Source: Heterodera schachtii
Lineage: Eukaryota > Nematoda > Chromadorea > Rhabditida > Heteroderidae
Assembly (NCBI GenBank): GCA_023374025.1
Contig: SIJG01000201.1
Span: 58,809 to 122,808, forward strand
DNA: 64,000 nt
Direction: 5' to 3'
Positions 11,910 to 24,700 of the stretch are shown here, piece after piece. A model generated the notes under the pieces. The model was not told where the DNA came from. It was given only the letters and a program-made list of their open reading frames with translations, and did no database searches. The translations under genes and the position numbers were made by a program. The first letter of the stretch is position 1. Every line of letters begins with the position of its first letter.

Positions 11910-13595
11910 ATTTTGACATCTTAATTAATTATTTATTTATTATTTTTATGGTATTCTAATAAGACATTTAAGTTGACTATATAAATCAAAGAAATCTATT
12001 CAAACTTTTTTTTATTTGACTTTATATTAATCATGAGCAATGCTGACAAACAGTGTTGGCTCGGCTTTCTTTGGTTATTCCATAATATTTATGTAATTAA
12101 TTTTCTATATTTTGTGTAAAAATTAAATTAAATTTCTTAATTAATTTATATCAAGAAATAGATAAAAATTTTGTTATAAAAAGTTTTTAAATAATTAAGA
12201 AATATTAAATAAAATAAATAAATAAATATATTTAACAATAGAGTTAAATGTAAAAAATTTTTAAAAATTTTAAATAAAACAAAAAATTAAGAATATTTTT
12301 GATTTAATATTTAATACAAGAATATTTTTGATTTATAATTAATATTTTATATTGATTTTATTTTTATATGATGTATAATAATTAACTTTATGCAATCAAT
12401 TTTCTATATAGTATTTGTGCATAAATGATTAATTTTTTATTTTCGAGTAATTTGTTTTTTAAATTATCATTTTATAAATTTAATGATGCTTTTTAATTCA
12501 AAATATTGTAATATTGTTGAAAATTTAGTTATGCATTTTCATTTTCGTTTCAATTTTTGCACTTACTTCAGAAAATAATAATTTAATCTGTTTTGATGAA
12601 AATAAATAAAAAGCCATGTTCTTAATAAAATTTTTAAATAATATTTATTATTTGATTACATTGGCAAAATTATTTATGTTTTCCATATATTTTATAAGAA
12701 AATTTTATTTGAATAAAAAAAAATATATTTTGCTATTATATATTTGTTTAAATTAAACATTTTTAATTATTTTCTCATTTCATCTTGGATTTCCCCATAT
12801 TTCTTAATTGGAGATTTGTGTGCCTGTGAATTACTTGTTTTATTACGTAAAATAAATAAATTTATGAATTTTATTTAATAAAGAAAAATAATATCACTTA
12901 GAGAATGGATTTGGCTAATCAAAAAATTTTTATAATTATTTTTTGTTTTTTTTATAAAAAATCCATCAGAGCTATGCAAACAGCAATGATCAACAGTTGT
13001 TTAAAATCTCTATATTATGAAATATTAATTTTGTGATAACTTATTTTAACATGTTTTTTTTATCTATGAAAACTCATCTTCATCCGAGATTTATTTTTGT
13101 CAATCATTTCATAAATTTAAAATTGTTTTGTTAATTATTATTAATAAACTTCTATATCTCATTGTCTGTGCTTGTATCTATTCCAATTTTTCTAATTTTT
13201 CTAACAATTCTTCTCTTGTTTATTTATTTTGCAAGATATTGGTCAATTAAATATTTTGCTCCATTGTGTTTCACGAATGCAGCAAAATTATTTATAATAT
13301 AATTATTGTCCAAAATAAATATTTTTATTTTCATTTATTTACCTTGAATTAATTTATTTTAATATCATTAAAAAATAAAGATAAATAAAAAATATTAAAT
13401 TTTAATTTTAATTAAAGAAATATAATCAGTAAATGAAGCATTTCAATTATTAATGCAGTAATTAATAACATTATTATACCATTGCTATAATATAAATTAA
13501 TATTCTAGCATTAATAAATTGAAGTAAATATTCTTTAAATAATATTTTTTTTATTACATTCTAACCATTTAATTATATTTTTGTTTAATTATTCT
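11910..13595 (+). repeat. Dispersed repeat, inverted copy of 55810-57055
   Basis: The segment matches the reverse complement of 55810-57055 through many specific words, for example TGCTCCATTGTGTTTCACGA (near 13260) and CTTCAGAAAATAATAATTTA (near 12567), in collinear order. The CGGCTTTCTTTGGTTATT part (12062-12079) is also found in a third, truncated copy ending at 29312. Relative to its partner this copy carries about 300 extra bases at roughly 12615-12920. No open frame is conserved between copies, so this is probably an old non-coding or non-autonomous mobile element. Confidence 0.75.
12615..12920 (+). mobile_element. Probable small insertion inside the dispersed repeat
   Basis: About 300 bases are present here and absent at the equivalent point of the inverted sister copy (around 56500-56530). 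Part of it, TTGTGTGCCTGTGAATT and what follows, recurs at about 6005-6090. Presence and absence between copies plus a second copy elsewhere suggest an inserted element, although I cannot define its ends or a target duplication. Confidence 0.4.
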
Positions 13596-14892
13596 CGGTG
13601 TTTTTATTGCAACAAAAATAGCAGCAATTTATTATATTTTAGGCTGTCTTTTAAATAATATTCTCCTTTTCAATGCCTTTTACACGTTTATATTCATTAC
13701 TTTATTTTGTAATAAAAAATAAATTCAAGTAACCATTAATTTTTTTGTTTCAGTATTTTAGGAAAAAATACCATTTTCAATTATATGTTTATGGTTTTAT
13801 TAGATAAATTTTCATATAAATTTTTATATTTTTTTATTTGATTTTCTTCATATTTTAATTCAATTTGTAAAATCAAAGTTTTAAATAACTTTTTTAAATA
13901 AATTTTTTTTTGGAATTTTAAATAATTATTTTTTTAATTTTTAGTTGTGAAAGGAGTTATTTTATATTACAGCAAATTTTTTTATTGAGAAAATATGTTT
14001 CTTAATAAGAAAATTTAAAAACTTCCATATAAATGGGATATTAAAAGACAAAAACATTTTCGCTTCTTATTCGTCATTAATTAAATAATAAAAATTCAGC
14101 AATTTTCAAATTTTGTATTTATTTAATTTTAAAAATTCATCGTCAACATACGCAACAAATAATTTATAATAATTTATTTTGTATAATAAAATTGGCAGAA
14201 AATCATAAAAGAGAACATTAATTAGAAACATTGGCCTTCTGAGTTTAAAAAAAGTTCTAGACAAAAAATTTCTACTTAATGAAATATTTTCAAAATAAAA
14301 CGAATGTCAGAGATTTTTTTGTTTTTGTTTTTTGCGAAATTTAAATATTAAAAATTTTGAAGCCAGACGACTTCGATAGGCGATGTGAGAAAAATTTATT
14401 GCAAAAGAAGAAAAGATGTTAAACAGCTTTGTTCAAAAATAGATTTAACGGTCAAATTTGACCAGAGAGAATTTGGAAATTAAAAATAATAAGAAACTTT
14501 GTTAGCACACTTAATGATAAAATTGAAGCTCAATTATAAATTTATTGAAAATGTAATTTATTTTAATAAATTTTTTATTAAACTCTCTCAAATATTGTAA
14601 AAAACTAAAGGTGTGTGGAAAATCTTTGATACCCAGCGCTCCTCCTACCATGATATTTGGCGAAATAAATAACAATAATATTGAAAATTCAATAACATAC
14701 ATATAAGAAATTAAAATAATAAAGATTATTTATTGTTTTTAAACAAATTTAATAATATAAAAAAAGATTTCTGATAAAAATGAAAATACTAAAAATAAAC
14801 AATTATTACATAATAATAAAAAATTAAATATATATTTAAAAAAGATTCTTGGTATAAATTTGTAGCTCTGACTGCCAAGTGGAAAAATTGTA
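13596..14892. other. A/T-rich non-coding DNA
   Basis: No gene seen. A 63-codon minus-strand open frame at 14511-14702 includes a short less-biased patch at 14588-14660 (TACCCAGCGCTCCTCC) but no recognisable motif. Confidence 0.55.
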
Positions 14893-15611
14893 AAACATGA
14901 TTCTAAATGCCCAAATTATTGGGATGTCAATTAATTGAAAAAAAACTTAGGTCTCAAAAAAATTAATTTTCTTCTTCATTACAGCAATTTTATTAAATAA
15001 TTTAAAATTTCGTCAAATTTTAAGCTTTTAAAAGGTAATTTGACAATATTGAAAAGTTAAAAATATTGAAAAAAAAATCAATTAGATCTACAAATAAGAG
15101 TGCACAACTATTGAAAATATTTTAGGAAAAATTAATTCATAATGCATAAATATAAAAAACCAAATTAAAATAATAAAACCAATTAAACAAACATAATATT
15201 TCACTTTAAGATGAAATTCTGTCATGTTGTAGCACACCAGACTTAAACATTTTATTTAATTTAAATTACTTAAATTAAGAATTTCATCTTAAAGTGAAAT
15301 ATTATGTTTGTTTAATTGGTTTTATTATTTTAATTTGGTTATTTATATTTATGCATTATGAATTAATTTTCCCTAAAATATTTTCAATAGTTGTGCACTC
15401 TTATTTGTAGATCTAATTGGGTTTTTTCAATAATTTTAACTTTTCAATATCGTCAAATAACCTTTTAAAAGCTTAAAATTTCACGAAATTTTTAAATTAT
15501 TTAATAAAATTGGTGTAATGAAGAAGAAATTAATAAATTAATTTTTTTAAACCTAAAGTTTTTTCAATTAATTTAGATCCCAATAATTTGGATTCAGTAA
15601 ATATGATGTTT
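14893..15611. repeat. Long inverted repeat (about 320-330 bp arms, 57-bp loop)
   Basis: The left arm, about 14893-15220, is the reverse complement of 15278-15611 with few mismatches. The two share, in mirror order, ATTAGATCTACAAATAAGAG, AAAATATTTTAGGAAAAATT and AATATTTCACTTTAAGATGA. The loop, 15221-15277, contains TGTCATGTTGTAGCACACC. No coding frame is present. Identity between arms stays high even in A/T-rich stretches, so the structure is fairly young or maintained. It could be a hairpin-type MITE, and if transcribed it would fold into a long double-stranded RNA. No clear target-site duplication is seen at its ends. Confidence 0.85.
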
Positions 15612-15774
15612 TTAAATGAGAATAAGTTAATTATAAAATTTCATTCTAAAAGGTAACTATTAAATAAAATTAAAAAGGTAGAAATTTCCTATAATCTTCA
15701 ATAATTTCATTTAAAATATTTAAAAATTAAACAGTAATTTTCTCGTTTGAGTAATATTTGAAAATGAATTTAAA

Positions 15775-15876
15775 TTAAAACCTTGTTTTCATTAACTTGA
15801 ATTTAAATTCAAACCTTATTTTCATTAACTTGAATTTAAATTCAAACCTTATTTTCATTAACTTGAATTTAAATTA
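15775..15876 (+). repeat. 33-bp tandem repeat, three copies
   Basis: The word CATTAACTTGAATTTAAATT recurs at 33-base spacing (ATTAAC at 15791, 15824 and 15857), with the intervening CAAACCTTATTTT nearly unchanged. It is a small minisatellite with no coding frame. Confidence 0.8.
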
Positions 15877-15879
15877 AAT

Positions 15880-18540
15880 TATATAAGTAATTATTTTTTT
15901 TAATCAATAAGCAGATCAACAATAGTAAGTCGGCGACAAGATTTAAATATTAAAAAATAGACGATTGCTAATTTTTTATAAATTAGTCATAATTTGAATT
16001 AATAAAATATAAGCCAAAGGATTTCAAAATCTATTAAAAAATAAATTTTAATTATAAATTTAAAACTTTTAAATATAAAAATATAAACTATCTTCATTAT
16101 CCGAAATTTTTATTTCAGCTAAGCCTCGTTAAATAAAGGAAAAATTAATTTGTAAAAGAATGAAATAAAAATTAATATTGGCTAAAAAATTTCAAATTTT
16201 CCAAGGACGAATATAAAAATAAAAAAGTAAATGATCCATCAATTATTTTTTGCTTCAGATAAATAAAATATTAATTATTAATCAAATAAAAATGACCAAT
16301 TAATTATCCACTGCTGATTAAAAAGAATTTATCAGGAGCAAGAAATTAAAAGGATGATTTATAAATTTAAAGAAGATAACCCGATAGATAAAATTCACTT
16401 TCAAAAAAACTCATATGAAAATTTTTTAAAATGAAAAAACAAATATCGGTTATATCATAAGTCCATTTGCTTTTTTTAAATTAAAAATCCAAGAATTGGT
16501 TACAATGGAGTTAATAGACGAAATTTTTAAAAATTATAAATAAAATGAAACCTAACGAATATTTATATAATTATTATTTAAAAAAAATAAAAATATGTTA
16601 TATTGTCAACAAACTTATTTCAATAATTTTTTTAAGTAGTGAATTTTCGAAATAAAAAATAAAAAACATTTTGTTTTCTTTGTTGTTAGCTGAAAAAAGC
16701 ACGTTTAATAAAGCATATTAAATATAAATTATTTAAATAAAATATGAACTCACTAAGTGTTAATTTAAAATCAATTTAAACAAATAAAATTCGATTAAAA
16801 TAAATAAAAAAGGTCAATTAAAAAGATAAATCATTATTACAAATTAGAGAGAGTTCAATTTCATTATTCTTATTTATTGTAACTTATATATTGATTATTG
16901 ACTTTTTAAATCATAAAAATAGAATAAATCTTTTTTAAAAGTTTTTTTTGAATAATTTAATATCTATATATAATAGCAGATATTTTAAAATTAAAATTTT
17001 TTAAAAAGGCATAATAGCCAAAAAATGGCATTCGCATCTGCAAACTAAACGATTGTCAAATTCATATACAAGATTTAAAACATTCGGTAAGTTAATTTAA
17101 TCTGGACTGTGGGAAGCCTGAACGCACGAAAACATATTTTTTAGCTTGGTTTTAAGCTTCTAGAATGACTTTCCATATTTTCCATATTTCGATATTTTTG
17201 TCCATATTTTATGTCAATATTTTGGGATTTTTCCAAAAAAAAACTCTATTAGAACGGCCCCATCAGCCAGCTAAATTGGCCTTTTGGATCCCCAAAACAG
17301 AAAATTTTCCAAAAAATAATAGCAAAATTTTCACAAGAATATTGAATAAATTTCAACAAAATTATTATTTATTAATAAATAAAAGCTTATAATTTTAAAT
17401 ATAAACATATATTGTTAATTTTATGAATTTTCAAATCATTATTTGATATTTGCTATAATTTTTAAATTATTTTCTTATATGACAAAAAACATAATTGAGA
17501 AATCATACTTAAAAATTCCAACACAAATATTAATATAGAGTTTAGTTTATATTCTTAATAACATAAAAATAATATATCTAATAATAATAATATACAATTT
17601 TTTGAGCAATATTTTAAATGAATTTTATTAAAAAAAATACATATAATTCATTAAAAAATTTTTGCATAAAATTATTTTAACTGTAGGAATTAATAAATAT
17701 GTTATGAATTCAAATTTTTTTAAATTTTTTTAATAATTAAAAGAAAAATATGGAGATTATTGATAAAATATCCATTCCGAGTCGAAGAAAATTATTAAAT
17801 TAAATAAATTAAAAATATTAATAATACATTTAATTATGGAACTAAACTGAACAGTGTTCACTAACCCTCTTAAAATTACTAGACAGCAGATGAGATAAAA
17901 AAAGAAATTAACAAAAGTTGATTTATTAAACAAACATATTAATAAAATTGGTAAAAAAAACATAAAACTATAAAATAAAAATAATTTAGGAATAAATGCC
18001 AAAGCTATGATAAATTAAATAAAATTATTTGTTTATTCAGACTAACGAAGAAATAAACATTAAATATAAGGGATAAATAATTTGAAAAATATTTTAGCTT
18101 TGCATTTATCATAATGGCAACCCGACATTTCAGGATTGGAACTTGGAGACACAACTTTGCGGAAGCAGACTTTTTGGATTTGTTGTGCACCATATTTTTG
18201 GGGATCCCGACATTTGGGGACTTTATTGAAAAATAATGTATTAGGGATTTATAAATTTTCAAATTTATTAATCCACGTTGATGTAAGATTTATATATTAA
18301 TTGTTTTATGTATTTGTATATTTAATTTAAAAAATCATTTACCCAATTTAAATTGTGTAAAGAAGAGTAAAGTTAATTGAATAAAATTAAGTTTTTATTA
18401 TTTTAAATGTTATTCATTTTAATTATATAACATAAATTTGTTATTAAAAAATTGTTAAAAAAAGCTTCCGTATGCTAATAAATTTCTTTTTAATATTAGT
18501 TTCTATTCAACTTGATGTGACGTTGCATGGCGAGAGAAAT
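15880..18540. other. A/T-rich non-coding DNA
   Basis: No gene supported. The 75-codon plus frame at 17165-17392 and the minus frames at 17757-18002 and 18005-18262 are Phe/Lys/Asn/Ile-rich or cross a short less-biased patch (18115-18225, containing GGGGATCCCGACATTTGGGG) without recognisable motifs. The stretch around 17990-18090 has loose similarity to 34700-34800, so part of it is probably dispersed repeat. Confidence 0.5.
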
Positions 18541-19540
18541 AAATATAATAAAACAATTATAGAAATTTTGTTTAAAATACCTTTAAATTTTAGCATTACT
18601 TAAAAAGTTTCGGACAAAGAAGAATTTATATTTTAAGAAACTTCGCACTACGGTAACGCACTTCTCGCTCACAGGCCAAGGGTTCATGCGATATGTGCCA
18701 GTAGAAAATTTATAATATATATTTTTATTCAAAAAATTAATCACATTTAATAAATTCAAATGATCACAATTCAACATAATATACTTGTAAATTCAAAATT
18801 AGCTTTTAATATCTTAAACAAATACTAAAGAATTTATTGAATTGTCCATACGAGTTTATGGTTTCGCTCTTGAAAAGCACAAATATTTCTTAAACTGCCT
18901 TTTATATGATTTCAGTATGAATATGTGTTATGCATTTTTCTCACAATTATATCCGTTAGTTTTCAATGAGTTTCAGATGGTTAGCCGACTATTGTAGCGA
19001 ACAAGTTTTAAAAAATTATTGATAAAGTAGATTATCGATGCTTAATAAATATATATAAACTTTATTAAATTAACGAAATAAATGTAATTTAAATACAAAA
19101 TAGTAATTAAATAAATAAATAAATTTAAAGTTTGTTCTTAATTATTAATTTGAAGTGTGTGTCTTTAGCTAAAAACTCACAAATTGCTAATATTCTTTAA
19201 AATCTTTCGAGACAAAATTGGAATAAAAATTTTTATTGTTAATTTATAAACTTTTAAAAAAGTAAAAAAACATTAATATAACCCAAAAAATATTATATTT
19301 ATGATTGTTTTTAAAACACATTTTATTTCTAAATTGAATATTTTCTAGAATAATAGAAAATAAATATGCATAAATTCAAAATATTTATGAAAAAAATTAT
19401 CTTTAAAAAATAATATTTTTTTCGATGATTGCAAAAAAATGAAATTTAAATACTTTTATAATTCTTTAATTTTTTGATTGTTTTTTAAGAAAAATAATAA
19501 GATAAAGTTAATTTAATACTTAACTTTTAAATTTGTTGAT
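18541..19540 (+). repeat. Dispersed repeat, direct copy of 57258-58930
   Basis: It shares collinear words with 57258-58930: ATATAATAAAACAAT, CTTCGCACTACGGTAACGC, GGCCAAGGGTTCA, GATATGTGCCAGTAGAAAAT, AGTTTATGGTTTCGCTCT and TTAATTTGAAGTGTG. The last 100 bases recur a second time near 19960-20075 (GTCATAAAAAAGTTAAAG...), so the right end may reach about 20075. No open frame is conserved between the copies. The partner copy is interrupted by the 57366-57995 element; this one is not. Confidence 0.75.
18647..18715 (+). ncRNA. Weak tRNA-like module inside the dispersed repeat
   Basis: The order GCACTACGGTAACGC (A-box and D-arm like), then GGCCAAGGGTTCA (variable and T-arm like) at tRNA-like spacing, recurs in both copies of the repeat (here and 58055-58119). 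The T-loop departs from TTCRANY and no full cloverleaf can be drawn, so any Pol III activity is doubtful. It could be the relic head of a tRNA-derived SINE. Confidence 0.3.
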
Positions 19541-21360
19541 CTAAAAGAATAAATGATAAATTGAATTCACAGCAGCGGAAACGTCAAAAAAGAAAATTGT
19601 TTTGCAGAGATCAAAGAAAAGAAAACATTTGGAGTTAATCAAGCAATTCAATGAGGCCGATATTAATCTTGAAAATAATAAATAAATTATTAAAACAATA
19701 GAAAAAATATATAAATTATTAGAATTTATAATCGTTGAAAAAAATAAAACCAAAACTAATATTTTAAGAAATTTATTAGCATATCTAATGGAAACGGAAG
19801 TTTTTTCAACTTCATTTTGCGAATAATTTTTTAGTAATTAAAGTTATAAAAATTAATAAAAAAGTAAAAAAATAATATAAAATAAAAAAAAAAATAAATT
19901 AAAAATTTCAAAAATGATACGAATTATTCAAATTAAATTAATATTAATAAAAATGAAACTAAAATACTTTTCTAATTCTTTAATATTTTGAATATTTAAT
20001 AAAAATAATTCAAATATTCAAATAATAAAAGTCATAAAAAAGTTAAAGAAATTAATATTTAACTTTTAAAGGAGAAATAACTATTATATTGTCATTTTTA
20101 TACCAATAATACGATATCCCTTCGATTGGTTCTCGCGAGTCTTCTTCGTTTTGAGATTTTGATCTCAAGTTAATAAATTTGTATTTGTATTTAAATTTAT
20201 ATTTATTGCAAATACTATAGCAGATTGTTTAAAAAATTAAACTGATGAAATAAAAGTTTCTTTGATACATAATTATTTATAGAAATTAAAAATTAAAATA
20301 GGAAGTGTAACGTTGAAATTTAATCATAAACTTATTCAATCAATTAAAAAAAATAAAATAAAAAATTTCGCAATTTTGAGCCAATTTTTTAAGAAAAATT
20401 TGGGCGGGGGTGGGTTGAAAAATAGAAAAGTATTAAAACTTTAATAAAAAATCAATGGTTGATGAATTAACTTAAAGTCAATTTTAAGAAAGAAATATTA
20501 AATATTCAATAAAATAATAAAAACAAAAGTCAATTCAAAAAAAGAGTCAAATAAAAACCATTATTATAATTTGTTTTTGTAAATTTGTTTTTTAAATACT
20601 TAAAAATTGTAAACAAAAAAAAGTTTATAAAATTGCAAAATAATAAAATTTTTATTATTCAACAACTATTTTAAAATTTAATATTCAATTTATCTAAAGA
20701 TGTGATAAAAATAATAAATGAGAATCATTTTACAAAATGATCAATCAAATAATGCATTGATGAAATGTAAATTAATTTTAAATTAATAACATAAAATAAT
20801 GGGAATGTGGTTTAATTTATTTGTTCGAAATTTTAATTTAACTATGTTTTGACTTTTTCTTAAAAAACTTTGTTAAAAAAGCCATTTTTTAATTAATAAA
20901 TTAAAATAATTATATTTTATTAATTTCAAAAGGATAGTGATTTTCAAATTATGAATAAAATATTTATAAATTATTACTATAATTGCAATATTATTAAAAG
21001 GTTTATTAGCTGAAATAATTATATTCTCTTTTTGATGGAATAAATATAAAAAAAGAAATCATTTAATTAAATATCCAGGAATAAAAATAATGAAGAAATT
21101 GTGTTTATTTGAATAATTTATAGGAATATAATTTATATTAATAAAAAATAATATTTAAAAATTAGCATCAATTTAAATAATATTAAATTAAAATTTTCTT
21201 GAATTAATTAAATATTTGTCTTTTCGCAGTTTGTTCAAAAAATTTAAATTTTCTGCGAACTTTTTAAATAAAATTATGAAAATAAAAAAGTGACATAGAA
21301 AACAAAAAATTAATAAAAATAATGCAGAGACTCAAAAAATAAGTAAAATTTTTAGATATA
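19541..21360. other. A/T-rich non-coding DNA with repeat tail
   Basis: I see no gene. The stretch 19960-20075 repeats sequence from the end of the dispersed repeat to its left. A small stem, TTGAGAT/GATCTCAA, lies at 20151-20168. A G run, GGGCGGGGGTGGG, lies at about 20402-20414. Confidence 0.5.
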
Positions 21361-21365
21361 AAATT

Positions 21366-21755
21366 ATCTTTTCCTTTCTCTTTTTCTCCGCTCTGTCTCT
21401 TTCTCTCTCCTCTCATTTCCTTTTCTTCTTCTCTTCATCCCTCTTCTTCTCTACCTTCTCATTCCACCCGCTCCTACACACTCATCACACACATAAACAA
21501 ACTCGCACGCACTCAGCCCTGCGGAACGACCGCACGCGTTACCTACTCTACCCCTCCCCTACCCGCGCGGACAGAGAAACATACACTGCATTCTCTCCTC
21601 TAGCTTCCTTTCTCTATTATATTTTCAATTATATTTTTTAATTTTCTGTTTCTTTTTCCCACGTAAATAAAACACCACAAAACGCGCCAATTCAAAAGGC
21701 AAAAAAAGGGGCGGAGCTTCAGCTCGCTTAGTATAGAGTTAAGGGATTTTACAAT
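21366..21755 (+). other. Pyrimidine-rich tract and G+C island before the satellite
   Basis: Positions 21366-21470 are almost pure C and T on the plus strand (CTTTCTC, TCTTCTTCTC). They run into a G+C-rich part at 21500-21580 (CGACCGCACGCGTTACC, CCCTACCCGCGCGGAC). A second patch at 21681-21745 contains GGGGCGGAGCTTCAGCTCGC, which can form a short imperfect hairpin. The tract could adopt a triplex or act as a nucleosome-poor, promoter-like region. No open frame or transcript signal supports a gene. It ends about 20 bases before the first satellite unit. Confidence 0.5.
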
Positions 21756-21763
21756 TAAAATGG

Positions 21764-24700
21764 CCAATTAAATAAAATTGGTTCGTTATTTCTTTTAGAA
21801 TTTTTAATTTTAAATGACTTTATATGTATATATATATATATATATTACTAAAGAAAAAGTTATTTATATTTTTTATAAATCAAAATAAATAAAGTAAGAG
21901 CATAGAAATTACAGTAAAAATGAGAATGCGATAAAATAAGTAATAAATTAAATCTTAATAAAAATGAGCCAATTAAATAAAATTGGTTCGTTATTTCTTT
22001 AGAATTTTTAATTTTAAATGACTTTATATATATATATATATATATTACTAAAGAAAAAGTTATTTATATTTTTTATAAATCAAAATAAATAAAGTAAGAG
22101 CATAGAAATTACAGTAAAAATGAGAATGCGATAAAATAAGTAATAAATTAAATCTTAATAAAAATGAGCCAATTAAATAAAATTGGTTCGTTATTTCTTT
22201 TAGAATTTTTAATTTTAAATGACTTTATATGTATATATATATATATATATTACTAAAGAAAAAGTTATTTATATTTTTTATAAATCAAAATAAATAAAGT
22301 AAGAGCATAGAAATTACAGTAAAAATGAGAATGCGATAAAATAAGTAATAAATTAAATCTATGAGCCAATTAAATAAAATTGGTTCATTATTTCTTTAGA
22401 ATTTTTAATTTTAAATGACTTTATATATATATATATATATATTACTAAAGAAAAAGTTATTTATATTTTTTATAAATCAAAATAAATAAAGTAAGAGCAT
22501 AGAAATTACAGTAAAAATGAGAATGCGATAAAATAAGTAATAAATTAAATCTTAATAAAAATGAGCCAATTAAATAAAATTGGTTCGTTATTTCTTTAGA
22601 ATTTTTAATTTTAAATGACTTTATATGTATATATATATATATATATTACTAAAGAAAAAGTTATTTATATTTTTTATAAATCAAAATAAATAAAGTAAGA
22701 GCATAGAAATTACAGTAAAAATGAGAATGCGATAAAATAAGTAATAAATTAAATCTTAATAAAAATGAGCCAATTAAATAAAATTGGTTCATTATTTCTT
22801 TAGAATTTTTAATTTTAAATGACTTTATATGTATATATATATATATATTACTAAAGAAAAAGTTATTTATATTTTTTATAAATCAAAATAAATAAAGTAA
22901 GAGCATAGAAATTACAGTAAAAATGAGAATGCGATAAAATAAGTAATAAATTAAATCTTAATAAAAATGAGCCAATTAAATAAAATTGGTTCGTTATTTC
23001 TTTAGAATTTTTAATTTTAAATGACTTTATATGTATATATATATATATATATTACTAAAGAAAAAGTTATTTATATTTTTTATAAATCAAAATAAATAAA
23101 GTAAGAGCATAGAAATTACAGTAAAAATGAGAATGCGATAAAATAAGTAATAAATTAAATCTTAATAAAAATGAGCCAATTAAATAAAATTGGTTCGTTA
23201 TTTCTTTAGAATTTTTAATTTTAAATGACTTTATATGTATATATATATATTACTAAAGAAAAAGTTATTTATATTTTTTATAAATCAAAATAAATAAAGT
23301 AAGAGCATAGAAATTACAGTAAAATGAGAATGCGATAAAATAAGTAATAAATTAAATCTTAATAAAAATGAGCCAATTAAATAAAATTGGTTCATTATTT
23401 CTTTAGAATTTTTAATTTTAAATGACTTTATATGTATATATATATATTACTAAAGAAAAAGTTATTTATATTTTTTATAAATCAAAATAAATAAAGTAAG
23501 AGCATAGAAATTACAGTAAAAATGAGAATGCGATAAAATAAGTAATAAATTAAATCTTAATAAAAATGAGCCAATTAAATAAAATTGGTTCGTTATTTCT
23601 TTAGAATTTTTAATTTTAAATGACTTTATATGTATATATATATATATATATTACTAAAGAAAAAGTTATTTATATTTTTTATAAATCAAAATAAATAAAG
23701 TAAGAGCATAGAAATTACAGTAAAAATGAGAATGCGATAAAATAAGTAATAAATTAAATCTTAATAAAAATGAGCCAATTAAATAAAATTGGTTCATTAT
23801 TTCTTTAGAATTTTTAATTTTAAATGACTTTATATGTATATATATATATATATATTACTAAAGAAAAAGTTATTTATATTTTTATAAATCAAAATAAATA
23901 AAGTAAGAGCATAGAAATTACAGTAAAAATGAGAATGCGATAAAATAAGTAATAAATTAAATCTTAATAAAAATGAGCCAATTAAATAAAATTGGTTCGT
24001 TATTTCTTTAGAATTTTTAATTTTAAATGACTTTATATGTATATATATATATATATATTACTAAAGAAAAAGTTATTTATATTTTTATAAATCAAAATAA
24101 ATAAAGTAAGAGCATAGAAATTACAGTAAAAATGAGAATGCGATAAAATAAGTAATAAATTAAATCTTAATAAAAATGAGCCAATTAAATAAAATTGGTT
24201 CATTATTTCTTTAGAATTTTTAATTTTAAATGACTTTATATGTATATATATATATATTACTAAAGAAAAAGTTATTTATATTTTTTATAAATCAAAATAA
24301 ATAAAGTAAGAGCATAGAAATTACAGTAAAAATGAGAATGCGATAAAATAAGTAATAAATTAAATCTTAATAAAAATGAGCCAATTAAATAAAATTGGTT
24401 CATTATTTCTTTAGAATTTTTAATTTTAAATGACTTTATATGTATATATATATATTACTAAAGAAAAAGTTATTTATATTTTTTATAAATCAAAATAAAT
24501 AAAGTAAGAGCATAGAAATTACAGTAAAAATGAGAATGCGATAAAATAAGTAATAAATTAAATCTTAATAAAAATGAGCCAATTAAATAAAATTGGTTCA
24601 TTATTTCTTTAGAATTTTTAATTTTAAATGACTTTATATGTATATATATATATATATATATTACTAAAGAAAAAGTTATTTATATTTTTTATAAATCAAA

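Noticed and set aside
17165..18777. Series of 60-85-codon open frames
   Set aside because: They are Phe/Asn/Lys/Ile-rich, lack motifs, and one at 18583-18777 lies in a dispersed repeat whose other copy does not keep the frame.
21705..21735. Helitron 3' end (hairpin followed by CTRR)
   Set aside because: The hairpin is short and imperfect and is followed by CTTAGT, not CTRR, and no 5' TC end can be paired with it.
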